Source: Drosophila miranda (lineage: Eukaryota; Arthropoda; Insecta; Diptera; Drosophilidae). Taken from it: DNA of 64,000 nt. The stretch covers positions 6,014,001-6,078,000 of the forward strand of contig NC_046674.1 in NCBI RefSeq assembly GCF_003369915.1, given 5' to 3'. Positions 14,401-25,165 of this stretch are shown here, one piece after another. Each line of letters begins with the position of its first letter. Within the stretch, counting starts at the first letter, position 1. The notes below the pieces were generated by a model. The model made no database searches and was not told the DNA's origin. It saw nothing but the letters and a program-made list of their open reading frames with translations. The translations under genes were made by a program, and so were the position numbers.

Positions 14401-16814
14401 TTCTCATCCAAAAATCGTTGCCCAAGTCCGTGCCACAGAAGCAGCGTAGATGAGCGAGATGGAGAGAAACAGCAGCACCCACGCACTTGGGCGGGGCAGA
14501 GGGTTGCTTATTTTCGATGGGGTTTTCGATTTGAAGGGTGGGGCAGTGGTAGGTGCATGACACCCAGGACGTAACGCGTGGGTCGCCTTGAGATTAGGGG
14601 GGAGACTGTACTATGTAGCTTTTAGGTGGCGTCTAGGTTTAACTCTTCGCATGTCCCAGGGCCCCGCCCGGCCTTGGCTTTTCCTCTGCCTGATACCTTC
14701 ACCCGCAGGTAGAAGCCAAGGTCAGTCCTTGGAGCGAGCCCCCTCCCCCCCACAAGTTCAAAGTCCAAGTGCCGCGCACTTGTCAAAGTATAATTTGTTG
14801 TGTTGAAAAAGGAATACCCAACTGGGGGCTATTGGGACCATTGGTCAATGAATCACTTGCCGCATTATCTCTGTACAATCTTTGAGAGCCTTAATCGAAA
14901 AAATGAATTGAGTGCCATTTCGCAATGATGTCTCAGGTGACGACGGCATTGTTTTGATTATCGTCATTGATGAATACTTCCTATATGTAGTATATTGCAC
15001 TCAGTGCAATACTCGTATAGTCATTCACTTCCTATATTGATGATCTCCCAAGAGTGATGCAAGTTCTAGGTAAAATTGGGTCATCAATCGAGCCGATCCG
15101 ATCCCATGATCTATGCATTTCAAGGGAAACGTATGACTTTGAGTTCCCTTATGAATAACCCTAAGAACTCATTTTACAATGGATTTTACCATGAACATTA
15201 GTATTTATATATGATATACATACATATGTACTTATGTACTTATGTATGTATGTATATCATGGACCTCATTCCATCTCTGAGTTGGAACCGCCTATCATTT
15301 TCCCACACGACTCGCTTTACTGACCTAAAACAACTCGAAAGGGATTAGGACGGGGAGCGGAGCCCCTTTCGATTATCGTGTATTCGTGTTTCCGTTTTGC
15401 GGATCAGAGACAGAATTGTCGCGTACACACACACACTTCCCACTAATTCTTTTGGTGTCCAGCCCCCAAACAGATTTTCTGTGAAGTGATTCACGCGCCA
15501 GCGGATGTTTGTGGGCGCCACGAGTCTTGACGATCGACATGCGTTTGACGTTTGACCAGGCGAAATCCCAAAAGAAACGATGAAATATTCCCTCTCCAGA
15601 GACCACTTGGATGACGTTGTTCCAGCCAGCAGCAGAGATATGCTGAGATGGAAGTGGGGGACGGGGAGTGGGGAGTGGGGAGTGGGGAGCAGCAGCAGAT
15701 GCGAAACAATCATTCAGTTTTGACGCCCACGCGCATGAGACCTGCGATTGATATGAAACAAACTGGAAACTGGAGGTACGGGACCTGACCAAATGACTGA
15801 CTATTCAGCGAATTGAAAACCAAATGACGTTGGTAATGGATGCCACCTTACCCCTAACCGGGGCTGCTTCTGGCTGCCTTTGCCCTCTGACGCATCATTT
15901 GCCAGCAGCAGAAGCAGAAGCAGCAGCAGTAGGCCGGCTCCACGTTGTATTCTTGAAGGAGAAAATAAAATAAAATACGTAAAAGGTACACCTACGCCCA
16001 AAATCAAAATCCTTTTGACGTCATTCGAGGGGAGCTTGGCGAATAAGAGATTAAAATAAGGTCCCAGCCGAAAGGTGTGTGGGATAAGGGAAGGGCTTTG
16101 CTCAATGTGGAATGGGTTAGGGCTTAGATGGAATTTTAAAGAGCCTTTTTTGCAGGAGAATTGAGACGTACCCTTTAGTGGTTATTTCTGCAATGAAATA
16201 TTTGGTTATTAGCTATAGTTTGGAACCTTTCGGAAGATTTGATTAGATTGACTTGAGAATTAAACAATAATAAAGGACTAGCTTGGGACAATGCAACTTC
16301 TGGAGATACTACTATCCACAGCAACTCTATTTGGAAGAGGGCCATGGAGAGGAAGAGTTTTTTGAAAGATATTTATCTGGAATTATTAAAAGGCATGATC
16401 ATGATGGTACTTTATGCACTCTATTCGGATCTTTCACTTTGCTTTCGGAACAGAACTGATGTTGTAGTCCCCGGTTTGGTCTTTCTTCTTGAAAGATGGA
16501 ATTTTTGTTGCACTATGTAGAAAGCATTCAAGCCTAGAAATGTTGTCTGCTTTTAGCATTTATTCGCTCCACCTCGACTTCGCGTTTTCATCGGCCGTCC
16601 CATCCCATTCCATTCCATTCCATCCTTCTTCAATGGCGGACGTACGGACGGGGGCTAACGAAGGTTAATGCGACTCAGTGTTTGACCTCCAGGGTCAAGC
16701 TGAAGGCAAATTAATTGCGACAATTGGGTGAGTCGGAGAGAGCCGGAGAGAAGAGTTCTCAGAGCAAACGAGGGGGAACGTTGTGAGTTGCTGCGGACAC
16801 CGCAACTATACAGT
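11473..16814. other. Gene-poor region upstream of Mkp3
   Basis: Probably contains the Mkp3 5' leader and promoter, but no start site can be fixed. A TC microsatellite lies at 11606-11631. One exon-like plus-strand segment (11971-12162) is listed separately. A direct repeat of TGTTGCTGGAAAAC lies at about 13047 and 13118. The TACATATG-type arrays near 14260-14300 and 15220-15260 are common low-complexity motifs. I see nothing else that I can support. Confidence 0.5.
11971..12162 (+). CDS. Candidate internal exon, unknown gene
   Basis: A 192-nt segment with a good acceptor (TTTTGTTGTAG before 11971) and a good donor (CTGTAG followed by GTATGTTC after 12162). Only one of the three frames is open across it; it is entered with two bases and left with one, so the exon is symmetric (phase 1 to 1). 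The predicted peptide includes SDTPILNVCVVEPQQPDDD. It lies about 0.5 kb upstream of Mkp3 and on the opposite strand, so it could belong to a divergent transcript, coding or non-coding. No partner exon could be fixed and I do not recognise the peptide. Chance occurrence remains quite possible. Confidence 0.22.
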
Positions 16815-17890
16815 TATACCCGATACTAAGTCAGTATGGCTCTCCTCCGGCAGACGCCGCTAATATTAAACGACACGACAAGGAGTGCGTTCGAGAGAGA
16901 CAGAAAATCAGTCTGAGCGTGACGTCGGGCGCTGTGTAGCCACTGCAAATTGATTTGTTCCTATTGGCTATAAAAATGATCTGATCTGATCCAGATCCAG
17001 CAATCTGATAGATATGGTCATTATCTATGATTCTGCGTTTTTAGTTTTCTCGTATCCTCAATATTGTGGATGCAACAGACTTTCGTCCTTTGTGGTGGCG
17101 GAAGTGGGCGGGGCGAAATTTTGAGATACACGTTTTATAGTAAGATCTAACAGGAGTGCGGATACCAAATTTGGTTACTCTAGCCTTAATAGTCTCTGAG
17201 ATTTTTGAATATCCCCAGATTTTCGTCCTTTGCGGGGGCGGAAGGGGGTGTGGCGAAATTTTGAAACAAACTCGTCTCGATCCGATATATTAGGAGTGTG
17301 GATACCAAATTTGGTTGCTCTAGCTTTTGTAGTCTCTGAGATCTAGGCGCTAATGTTTTACTCTAAGCAAAGCCGCCTATGCTACGTGTGTGTTAGAGAG
17401 AGACAGGGCGAGAAAAAATGAAATTGTTTTCTTGATGCTGGCTATAATAATAATACGATCCAATTCAGATTCCGCAGTCTTAAAGATATGGTCATTCTCT
17501 ACAATTCTACGTTTTTGGTTTTCTCATATCTTTAAAATTGTGGATGCCACAGATTTTCGTCCTTTGTGGGGGCGGAAGTGGGCGGGGCGAAGTTTTGAAA
17601 TATTTTTGTAGCAGTGACATATCACAGAAGTCTGGATCCAAAACATCGTTGCTCTAGCTCTTATAGTCTTTGAGCACTAGGCGCTGAAGGGGACGGACAG
17701 ACGGACGGACGGACAGACGGACAGACGGACGGACGGACAGACAGACAGGGCTCAATCGACTCGGCTATTGATGCTGATCAAGAATATATATACTTTATGG
17801 GGTCGGAAACGATTCCTTCTGGACGTTACACACATCCACTTTTACCACAAATCTAATATACCCCAATACTCATTTTGAGTATCGGGTATA
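16815..17890. mobile_element. DINE-1/SGM-like Helitron-type element
   Basis: The element starts with TATACCCGATACT (16815-16827) and ends with its reverse complement (17878-17890), giving 13-bp inverted ends. Near the right end it has a GGAC/GACA microsatellite (about 17698-17746), followed by a segment beginning CTCAATCGACTCGGCTATTG. That arrangement, including a stretch about a guided 'heating to GGGGTCGGAAACG' block, is one I know from the non-autonomous DINE-1/INE-1/SGM family of Drosophila. A block beginning TTTCGTCCTTTG and containing GGCGGAAG is repeated inside three times (about 17080, 17219 and 17553). No coding capacity is visible, as expected for a non-autonomous copy. It lies between Mkp3 and Gem2. 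Confidence 0.75.
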
Positions 17891-19105
17891 AAAAGAAGAG
17901 CTTTCCTGGCCGAACCGACCCGACGCGCTTGTAATTGATACAAAAACAAAAATCTCCAATTGCAGCCAATTGATTCAATAAAATTTTGAGTCTTGAATGT
18001 TGGATGTGAAACTCCATCTCTCGAAGCAGTGGCTCCGTGGGCACTTCCGTTTCGAACAAGTACGAATATCTGTATCTTTTTTTTTTGAATTTTGCAGCAT
18101 TTTCTGTGTGTGCGTGTGTGTGAGTGAGTGTGAGTGTGAGTGCGTGGCAGGTCCGTTAATTATGTTGACCCAAGTAATTTGTAAATCAAATATGGAACGT
18201 GGAGCGTATGCTGCAGCGTGGGTGTCTGCATAAAGTGTGTCTGCCACACCCACACCCTCGTCCCTCGCCGCTCGTTCCCTGCCTGCCACTTGGATATTGT
18301 AATTTGCCACACACCACCAGAGTGGCATTGGTGGCAGTGGCATCCCCCAGCACCCATCGTACACCCACGCAGCAGTCAGTTGTTGGCCTGGCCAAAAAAA
18401 AAGGAAAGCAGCAGCAAAGTGTTTCGGTACATACACCCACAAAAGTCTATATACAGTTTTATTTTTGATAACGCTCGGGCGGAAACATCGCACGCCCACG
18501 CCGCCGACTGCGGAGTCAGCGTTTTTCCAGACACCCCACCACCACCACCAATCCGCCTCGCCATTCATTTCCACCAGCCACCAGCTGCTGCAAAACGAGA
18601 AGAAACACTGCCAGCCCGCACAACAACAAAATAGACACTTACTGCCACACACACACACACACACACTGCTACAACATTTTACGCATTCCAATCAGCCGTG
18701 TGGGCGTCGCGTCCGTTTCCCCTTCTCCCGTTTATAGTATACATATGTATGTATGTACAACCAACGCGAAATACAAGCGGAGGCAGAAGCGGAGGAATAA
18801 TATATGTATACAGAAAGCAAACTTATGAATGAAAAGCTTCGAACTATACACACGCGGAATATTGATTTTTAAAAGTCTCCAAAAGTAAGTCTCCGGAGTA
18901 ACCTTGAAATGTGGGTGGAGGAGGGGAGTGAGTGCAAGTGCAGTGTGATGGAATGTAATAATGTCGTAAATGCAATAATAGAATTTGATGCTTATCTGAA
19001 ATTATCTCTATCGTAGGAATGTTTACCATTTCAAAAGCTTTGATTCAAACATTCGAATATAACGGACGTAAGGCGCCATCTTCCGAAACAATTAAACTTT
19101 TGATA
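17891..19105. other. Intergenic region between DINE-like element and Gem2 block
   Basis: No supported gene. A 238-codon minus-strand frame (17975-18691) is built partly from a CA-type repeat (HSHSHSLTHTHT) and has no family features, so I do not call it. CA repeats lie near 18647-18666, and TACATATG-type motifs near 18740. Confidence 0.5.
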
Positions 19106-19113
19106 TATCGATA
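19106..19113. promoter_or_regulatory. DRE palindrome (TATCGATA)
   Basis: Exact TATCGATA, the binding site of DREF/BEAF-32, which is typical of promoters of constitutively active Drosophila genes. It lies about 550 bp upstream of the Gem2 start codon and at the outer edge of the inverted repeat copy described below. Eight bases can occur by chance, so its use is inferred from the context. Confidence 0.4.
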
Positions 19114-19117
19114 GCAA

Positions 19118-19595
19118 GTGTGTAGTTCCCATGTAGTTACCATGTAAAACACTGGAAATTTTTGTTGATCTTTTTTGTTTAAACCTTGTTTTATAAACAA
19201 TTAAATAAAAAAGAGTACTTAAAAGTAGCAATTCTTAAACAAAATAGATTAATCAATCATATAAAATTATGTGGGCAAAGCTGAGGGATCTATATAGCTA
19301 GTAATATTTGACGGAAAATCAAAATCGGGGAATATGGTTTCCAATCCTTGACGGAGAACAATTAACCCATTGCAAGCTAAGGGGGTATTTTAATCTTCCA
19401 CCGAAAATAATGAAAATTTAATAATTTTAGCTAAGTTCAGATGCAAGATATCGTGGTTTTTTTTTAAGTTCAGAAGAAAGATGGCATGGATCTACAAGAA
19501 GAATTCACAATCAGCAATATTTTCCACCGTTTCCCTCTGTCGTTGAACTGTTTAAATACAGGGGGCTTAAGTGGGCCACATTTAAGGTAACACTG
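19118..19595 (+). repeat. Diverged inverted repeat, left copy (upstream of Gem2)
   Basis: Collinear with the reverse complement of 24690-25165. Shared blocks, in order, are GTAGTTACCATGTAAAA, then TTTTGTTGA with a T-rich tail, ATTAACCCATTGC, ATTTTAGC followed by AGTTCAG, GATATCGTGG, CTGTTTAAAT, and TTAAGTGGGC. Spacing is similar and the intervening sequence has diverged. The two copies point towards each other and end about 70-190 bp before the start codons of Gem2 and the UPF0489 gene. It is either an old transposable element or a duplicated promoter-flanking segment. Confidence 0.7.
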
Positions 19596-19665
19596 TGCCG
19601 GAGGCGGGCTAATTTTTTTTTAATGCAACAAAATTGATAAAAATATCACTAAAAAGTGATAAAAC

Positions 19666-20459
19666 ATGGAGCACGATGCGGAGGAGAAGTCGTTTCAGCA
19701 GCAGGCATTGGAGATACGTGAGCCAGATGCCGGCTTCGATCCCCAGCTACCGCCACAGACCGGCGAGGAGTATCTGATGCATATGCTGTACGAACGCAAA
19801 CGCTGCCCTGCTGTGGTGACCAAGCGCTCTTCGAAGATTAAGAAAGATGTCTCCAATATAGGCCTGGAGATGCTGGAGAGCGTGAGTAGAGAACCATTAT
19901 ACATTTGATATGGTTAGTGATGAAGCCTCCGTTGCAGATGCCCTTGCCGCCACACAAATGCCTGCTGCCCACGCCCGAATGGCGCAATGAGCAGGCAAAG
20001 AGTTTCCAGTCAGCCCGAGCCCAGGTGCTCGCGATGCGTGAAGAATTGACGGCCCACAACTATGACCAATCCGCGGAGCCGCCACTGACCTCTGACATCG
20101 TCAAGTGGGAGGCATTCTGCCGCGAGAAGATGCCACTGCTTAGCACCCTGTTGCACTTGAGCCAGAGCGATTTGGAGCATCTGCTGGAGATGCTCAGCCA
20201 GTGGCTGCAGGCCGAAGAACCAGTGGATTTGCTCGTCACGGATGCCTGGCTGGGCCGCTGGCTCTACGCCACCCTTGTCTGTCTGCATCTGCCCCTGGAG
20301 CCGTTCGTTTTCAGCACACTGCGCGGCATAGCCCGCTCCTGCATCCAGCTGAGGAACAAACTGTCAGAAGAGGAGGTGAAGCGAGCAGCTCCCTACAATC
20401 TAATCATAACACTAATCGTCCAGGTCTTTGCTCAGAGCGATCTGAATGCGTATCTTTAA
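19666..20459 (+). CDS. Gem2: Gemin2 (SMN complex subunit)
   Basis: Gemin2/SIP1 binds SMN and holds the five-subunit Sm pre-ring during assembly of spliceosomal snRNPs in the cytoplasm. Two exons: 19666-19881 and 19938-20459, with a 56-bp intron (donor GTGAGTAG, acceptor CGTTGCAG) in phase 0. The product is 245 residues. Recognisable parts are the N-terminal GFDPQLPPQTGEEYLMHMLY segment (about residues 25-45), which wraps round the Sm proteins in other Gemin2s, the TPEWRNEQAKSF stretch, and the helical C-terminal domain with WLGRWLYATLVCLHLPLEP and IITLIVQVFAQSDLNAYL. The first ATG of the frame is used. Length is normal for the fly protein. It converges on the SPATA6-domain gene, with only 75 bp between the stop codons. 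Confidence 0.93.
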
Positions 20460-20534
20460 GATTTATGTGCTTAGAATCCATACCCATAGAACCTATCTAG
20501 ATTATAGAAACTTGTTTGTGTACTATGTGAATGT

Positions 20535-21432
20535 TTAATAAGCGGAAAAGATGCGTCTGTAGGCTTGGCAAATGTCGCAGCTGCTCTCGTGATCATCTGC
20601 AGGATCGCTGCTGCTGCAGCAGAACGAGTGGCTGCCGTGTGTCAAAGAGGAGCTCTGGCTCACGCTGCTAATCTGCGTACTGCTGGAACAGGTGGAGAGT
20701 CGCCGCCTGTTCTGCTGCTGCTGCTGCTGCTGCTCTGGCGATGCACTCCCCGAATAGCTGCAGGCGCCGTGGCCACAGTTCGATTTCTTGGCATGGCAAA
20801 CGGTCTGTTGCTTGCGCGGCTGCTCCACTCGACTCGTGCAACGGCTCTCCACATGACGATTGACAGGAGGACGCCAGTCCTCTTTGGGACGTCTTCTGGA
20901 GTTCAGGCTGGAGCAGCTGCATCCCTTCTGTCGGTCCTGTGTGGTCATTTGCGCCGACAGCTCTACCTTGGGCGCCAGGATGCCCGGAAACGCAGGCGTT
21001 GCCTTCATTAGCAGCTGCACATTGGAGCTGTGGGCACAACTCAATCGCGGCACTGTGGGCTGCATCACGTCCGAGAGGGACCCCAAGAAGTAGGCCAACC
21101 TACGACCATTCTGCCAGATGGTGATCTGCAGCTGCTCCGCCCTCAGCAACTCGTGCATCTCCTCCAGAGAGCCCACGCTCTTGAAGTAGCCCTCCATTTT
21201 GAACTGGTCGTGGCACAGCATCGGGAAGCGTGGCTCCATCGCTCCGGTGCGGAAGTAGTAGCCCAGGGTCTTGATGGTGACCTCCAGATAGCCGTGCGAG
21301 CACAGCCACACGCCCGGACAGGTCAGCTGGAAGATCAATGGAAGCCATCAAAAAGGAAGTAGCTTTAAAGATGTCTCCACCAACCGCATGCAGCTGTAGC
21401 TCCAAACGCACATAGAATCTTTTGTGGGACAT
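20535..21432 (-). CDS. SPATA6-domain protein
   Basis: Two exons: ATG at 21432 to 21385 (16 codons), then 21326 to the TAA at 20537-20535, with a 58-bp phase-0 intron (donor GTTGGTGG, acceptor CTTCCAG). The product is 279 residues. The N-terminal half resembles the conserved domain of SPATA6, a protein needed for the sperm head-tail connecting piece in mammals: a first strand RLELQLHA, then LTCPGVWLC, GYLEVTIKTLGYYFRT, and PRFPMLCHDQFKMEGYF. The C-terminal half is poorly ordered, Ser- and Gln-rich (a run of eight Gln encoded by CAG) and ends with CDICQAYRRIFSAY. The join restores the continuous domain across the intron, which supports the model. It is divergent with the Canopy gene. A role in sperm is an inference from the family. 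Confidence 0.82.
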
Positions 21433-21704
21433 TTCTGTGGAACGGTCCAAGTGAAAGTGACATTCTGGAATGGGGCTCGATGACAGGGGATGCGGAGGCT
21501 TGGGGCTTGGCTCCTTTGTTGTGGCAGCCGGTTCGGTTGCCCCAGGCAGCCGTTTGAATGTGAAATTTGAAATCGATAGCGAATCGATTACACGAGCCGC
21601 TAGCCATTACTGGCAACTGCCAGTCTTTTCCAGCACTGTTCTTATCTCAAATTGCATTTCCACGTCAGGTTCATTATCAGTTTGTATCCAAACATATTGT
21701 AGAA
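21433..21704. promoter_or_regulatory. Bidirectional promoter region, SPATA6-like / Canopy
   Basis: Only 272 bp separate the two divergent start codons, so both promoters must lie here. Two near-DRE palindromes (AATCGATAGC and AATCGATTAC, about 21571-21592) sit in the middle. Neither matches TATCGATA exactly. Start sites cannot be read from the sequence. Confidence 0.5.
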
Positions 21705-22379
21705 ATGCTGCCGCGCTTAGTCATCCTGGCACTGGGAGTCCTGGCCAGCAGCCTCCAGCTGTCGCAGGCAGACTCCTCTCCCGAGGAGGAGCAGGGCGTC
21801 CGCTATGCCAATCGGTGTGAGGCCTGCAAAATTCTAGCCGCGGAACTGGAGGGACGGCTTGGTGAGACCGGCAAATCGCACGACGTGATCGAGACGGGGT
21901 ACTCTGTGGACGATGTACGGCCCAAGAAGCGCACCGAGTACCGCCGAAGCGAACTCCGCCTGCTGGAGTCCTTGGAGAATGTCTGCGAACGCGTCCTGGC
22001 CTACAATCTGCACAAGGAGCGAACGGACAGCACCAGGTTCGCCAAGGGCATGTCCCAGACATTCCAGACCCTGCATGGCCTCGTCGACAAGGGTGTCAAG
22101 GTGGACCTGGGCATACCCTACGAGCTGTGGGACAAGCCCCCCGTCGAGGTCACCCAAATGAAGACCCAATGTGAGAACATGCTCGAAGAGTACGAGGAGA
22201 CCATCAGTGACTGGTATTTTAAGCTGCAGGACCAAAAGTCCCTGCGGCAGCATCTCTGTGAGGATCACGTGCTGAAGAAAAAGGCCGAACGCGAGTGCCT
22301 CAAAGAAGAGCTGGCCCCGCCACAGCCGCAGCTGCAGCCAAAAAATAAGCCCAAAAAAGGAGACAATGAGGAGCTGTAG
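21705..22379 (+). CDS. Canopy family protein (CNPY3/4-type), secretory pathway
   Basis: Single-exon gene of 224 residues. The start at 21705 is chosen over a longer upstream frame because it opens with a signal peptide (LVILALGVLASSLQLSQA). The mature part has the saposin-like cysteine pattern of Canopy proteins: NRCEACKILAAELEGRL, ENVCERVLAYNLH, QCENMLEEYEETISDWY, and LRQHLCEDHVL followed by ECLKEEL. CNPY3/4 proteins are ER luminal helpers of HSP90B1/gp94 that fold clients such as Toll-like receptors. The fly member is often called CNPYb, an assignment I make from the long region between cysteines and the charged tail. The protein ends in a Lys/Pro/Gln-rich tail finishing GDNEEL, which resembles a degenerate ER-retrieval signal. 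It is divergent with the SPATA6-like gene. Confidence 0.88.
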   Translation: MLPRLVILALGVLASSLQLSQADSSPEEEQGVRYANRCEACKILAAELEGRLGETGKSHDVIETGYSVDDVRPKKRTEYRRSELRLLESLENVCERVLAYNLHKERTDSTRFAKGMSQTFQTLHGLVDKGVKVDLGIPYELWDKPPVEVTQMKTQCENMLEEYEETISDWYFKLQDQKSLRQHLCEDHVLKKKAERECLKEELAPPQPQLQPKNKPKKGDNEEL

Positions 22380-22725
22380 AGCAGAACCAGTGACACGAGA
22401 TTACCGCCCTGAGATCTGTCTGTCTAGTGCAGAGTTAAGAACAAAGAAAAAGTGTTTTTCTTTTAGATTTTAAGTAGACTTACTTGTCGTCTGTTCTTTG
22501 TGTGAAAGCAACTTCCAATTCGTCTGAGCCACAAAATGTTACTGAAAATTTAGCTCAGTGGCCGAGGGCCTATTGATTTGGCGCCGGCAATTAAAAGTTG
22601 AGTGACCTGAAAGGAGGTCGTTCACACCAAATGGCAATGGGTGGCCAGAGGGTCGCCTCGCTTAAATATTCCTCCGGCATTCCCCCTAAATGCATTTCCT
22701 GTGTTTACATGTCCTGTGTTTGTAT

Positions 22726-22731
22726 AATAAA
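22726..22731 (+). terminator. Poly(A) signal AATAAA
   Basis: AATAAA 347 bp downstream of the Canopy stop codon, in the 604-bp gap between the converging Canopy and UPF0489 genes. It fits the Canopy 3' end. The rest of the gap is AT-rich with no further feature. Confidence 0.45.
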
Positions 22732-22983
22732 TACGTAGCGTATATTTATAAAGTAAAAAAAAAAATAATTGTATAATTTATAATTGGATATTTCCATCTT
22801 TTTGTTTTGCTCTCACTATAAGTTCTGGGAATCATTTTCGAGGGGTTTTCCCAGCCCCAACGTTTGGGAGTCATTGAAAGGGTTTTATTTTAAGTCTTGG
22901 ATGCAATTCGATTGGAGATTGTGTGTTCAGGGGTGTTCGGGTTCTCCACCTCGGATCCCTTTAAAAATATATATTTTTTGCGC

Positions 22984-24505
22984 TTAGAGCTTCATCACAT
23001 CCCAGGGATCGTCCATATATTGTAGGATTGCCTTATCGTTTAGCCTCTCGCCAAAGACGTCCTTCAGCAGCCGCAACACTCGCTCCTCGATGAAGGCCAC
23101 CTGATCCTGGGGACAGTAATCATCCTGAGCGGAATGGGCCATCGTTATGGCCACGGGAGGCACGGGAAGACGTTCGAGGAATCGCTTGAAATTCGCAAAA
23201 TACTCTTCCAGCTCCTGGCTGCTGCTTATGTGATGGGGGAGGCCATTGTTGTCTGTGGTGCTGCCCGAATCGAATATCAAGTGCCAGTCAATCTCATCGT
23301 CGGGATACTTGTCCTGCAGTTGCTCGGTCAAATGAACGATCTTCGCATAGACCTCGGGACTGATAACCGTCTCGTCGGGCAGTTCTAGCCCCTCCAGGCT
23401 GCGCTGCTCCTCCAGATGCCAAAAGATCCGCTTGAGTGCCTCCAGCTGCGTCTGCCGCTTGTCCGCCGTGGCCATGTACTCCGATATGGTGGCCGTGGCC
23501 GCCTTCTTCACGGCCTCTACGCTCACAAAATGGAAGATCTCCTTCAGCTGATTGTAGCAATCGGCATCTTTGTAGATCTCCAGAAAGGGATTCGAAGTGC
23601 TGAAGAAGTCCAGGTCAATGTCCAGCACAAAACCCTTGGCATCCTTTTCTGTGATGAACTGCCGAGGGTCGAGACTGTCGCTGTCTGCATCGTAGACCTG
23701 CAGCTCTACATGTCGTTCCTCCTGGAGGCTGTCGCTCGAGCAGTAATTGCCATCGGCAATAAAGTAATCCAACGGACAGTCCACGCCAATGCGATCGTCC
23801 TTCTGGCCGATCTTAAACTCATGCTTGCCGGTAGGTATCTGCTGGCACCACGAGTTCTTCAGCCAAACCATGCGATTAAAGTGGCCTGGGAACGATACAG
23901 AACAGAGATTCCTTTAGTTGGGGGGGAACTCGGATTGGACTGTAGCACTCACCTGCATACAGCGTTGGCATGATCCAGTTCTCAATGCTCAGCTCATTCA
24001 GCATCGTCTCCTTGTCGTAGGTGGAGCTGGCGGCTATATGCCGCGGTATCACCAAATCCGGATGCGAGTCAAAGTGCACCAGGAGATTGTTCTCCAGCGG
24101 CAGGTGTCGCGTGCCCAGGCAGCGGTAGATGAACTCCAGCACGTCATTATGATAGTCCACAATGAAGACGGGAATCCGCCGGAATGTACGCAGGTTGCTT
24201 TGAGTGCTTTGAACCCGCTCCAGACAGCTCTCTTCTTCACTCCCCCCCTCGACGGCAGCAACCAGTTGCGGAACCTCCTCGTCATCATCATCATCATCCT
24301 CCTCCTCATCATCATCCTCATCATCGTCTTCTTCCTCCCTGTCTACCACCTCACGATCCTCTTTATCGACAGTCTTTTGTTTCTTTGTTGGCGGCGCCCC
24401 CTCCGACAATGCTGCTTCTGTTTCCTTACCACCCGCACTTTCACTTTGCGACAACTTTTTCAATGCTGCCGCAGCACCCTCCATATCCAGCGTATCCGAT
24501 TCCAT
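22984..24505 (-). CDS. UPF0489 family protein (C5orf22-like)
   Basis: Two exons: ATG at 24505 to 23953, then 23885 to the TAA at 22984, with a 67-bp intron (donor GTGAGTGC, acceptor GTTCCCAG) in phase 1. The product is about 484 residues. The first 75 or so are low complexity and very acidic (a long Asp/Glu tract preceded by PPTKKQKTV, a possible nuclear signal). The conserved UPF0489 domain follows: [77 protein letters not shown] and [13 protein letters not shown]. The HFDSHPDL and DIDLDFFST motifs recall the metal-binding aspartates of arginase/histone-deacetylase-like hydrolases, but the family has no proven activity that I know of. The intron join restores [11 protein letters not shown], confirming the model. 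Confidence 0.9.
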
Positions 24506-24689
24506 TTCGTTTTATGCTTATAAATTGATTTGCAATAGAACCAATTACTTGCACCGCAAGCTTTTTTTTGTTTCGTTTCTTTTTTTGTATATAATTTTTT
24601 GGGACCAGCTGTTTTGGCGCGGATTTATCCATAAAGTATACCGTCTGGCCCTCCCAATAATACCGTCTCATTCTTAAAATATACCGTAA

Positions 24690-25165
24690 ATATACTGATG
24701 GAAAAAACCAACTTAGCCCACTTAACCCCATTCGATTTAAACAGCTGAACCACTTTAGTGGAGCCGCGAAAAATACAATTTTTAGGAGATTTTTCTTATA
24801 GATACATATATTCTTTCTTAAGAACAAAAATGACCACGATATCTGTCACCTGAACTGCGCTAAAATTCTTCAAGTTTCATAATTTTCGTGAAGAGTATTT
24901 AATAACCCCTGGTCAGCAATGGGTTAATCGTTCTTTGTCCATGATCAGAAATCATATTTCTCTATTTAGATATTCGGTAGAAAATGACTAGCTACCGAGG
25001 ACCCTAAGCCTTGAACACATAGTTTAATCCGATTGATGAATCAATTTTCTACAATATTGGCTAATTTTAAAGACTTATTGGTGTGTTTAAGATAGGGCTT
25101 TAACAAAAAACGTCAACAAAACTGGAAATTTTTTTACATGGTAACTACACGATAACTACATATAC
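24690..25165 (-). repeat. Diverged inverted repeat, right copy (upstream of UPF0489 gene)
   Basis: Partner of 19118-19595 (see that entry) in the opposite orientation. It ends about 190 bp upstream of the UPF0489 start codon. Together the copies bracket the four-gene block of about 5 kb. Confidence 0.7.

Noticed and set aside
17975..18691. 238-codon minus-strand frame
   Set aside because: It contains translated CA and GT repeats (SHSHSLTHTHT, CVCVCVCG) and has no recognisable family.
20565..21011. 148-codon frame antisense to the SPATA6-like gene
   Set aside because: It is a shadow of the GC-rich, CAG-repeat coding strand. The minus-strand reading has the conserved domain and spliced structure.
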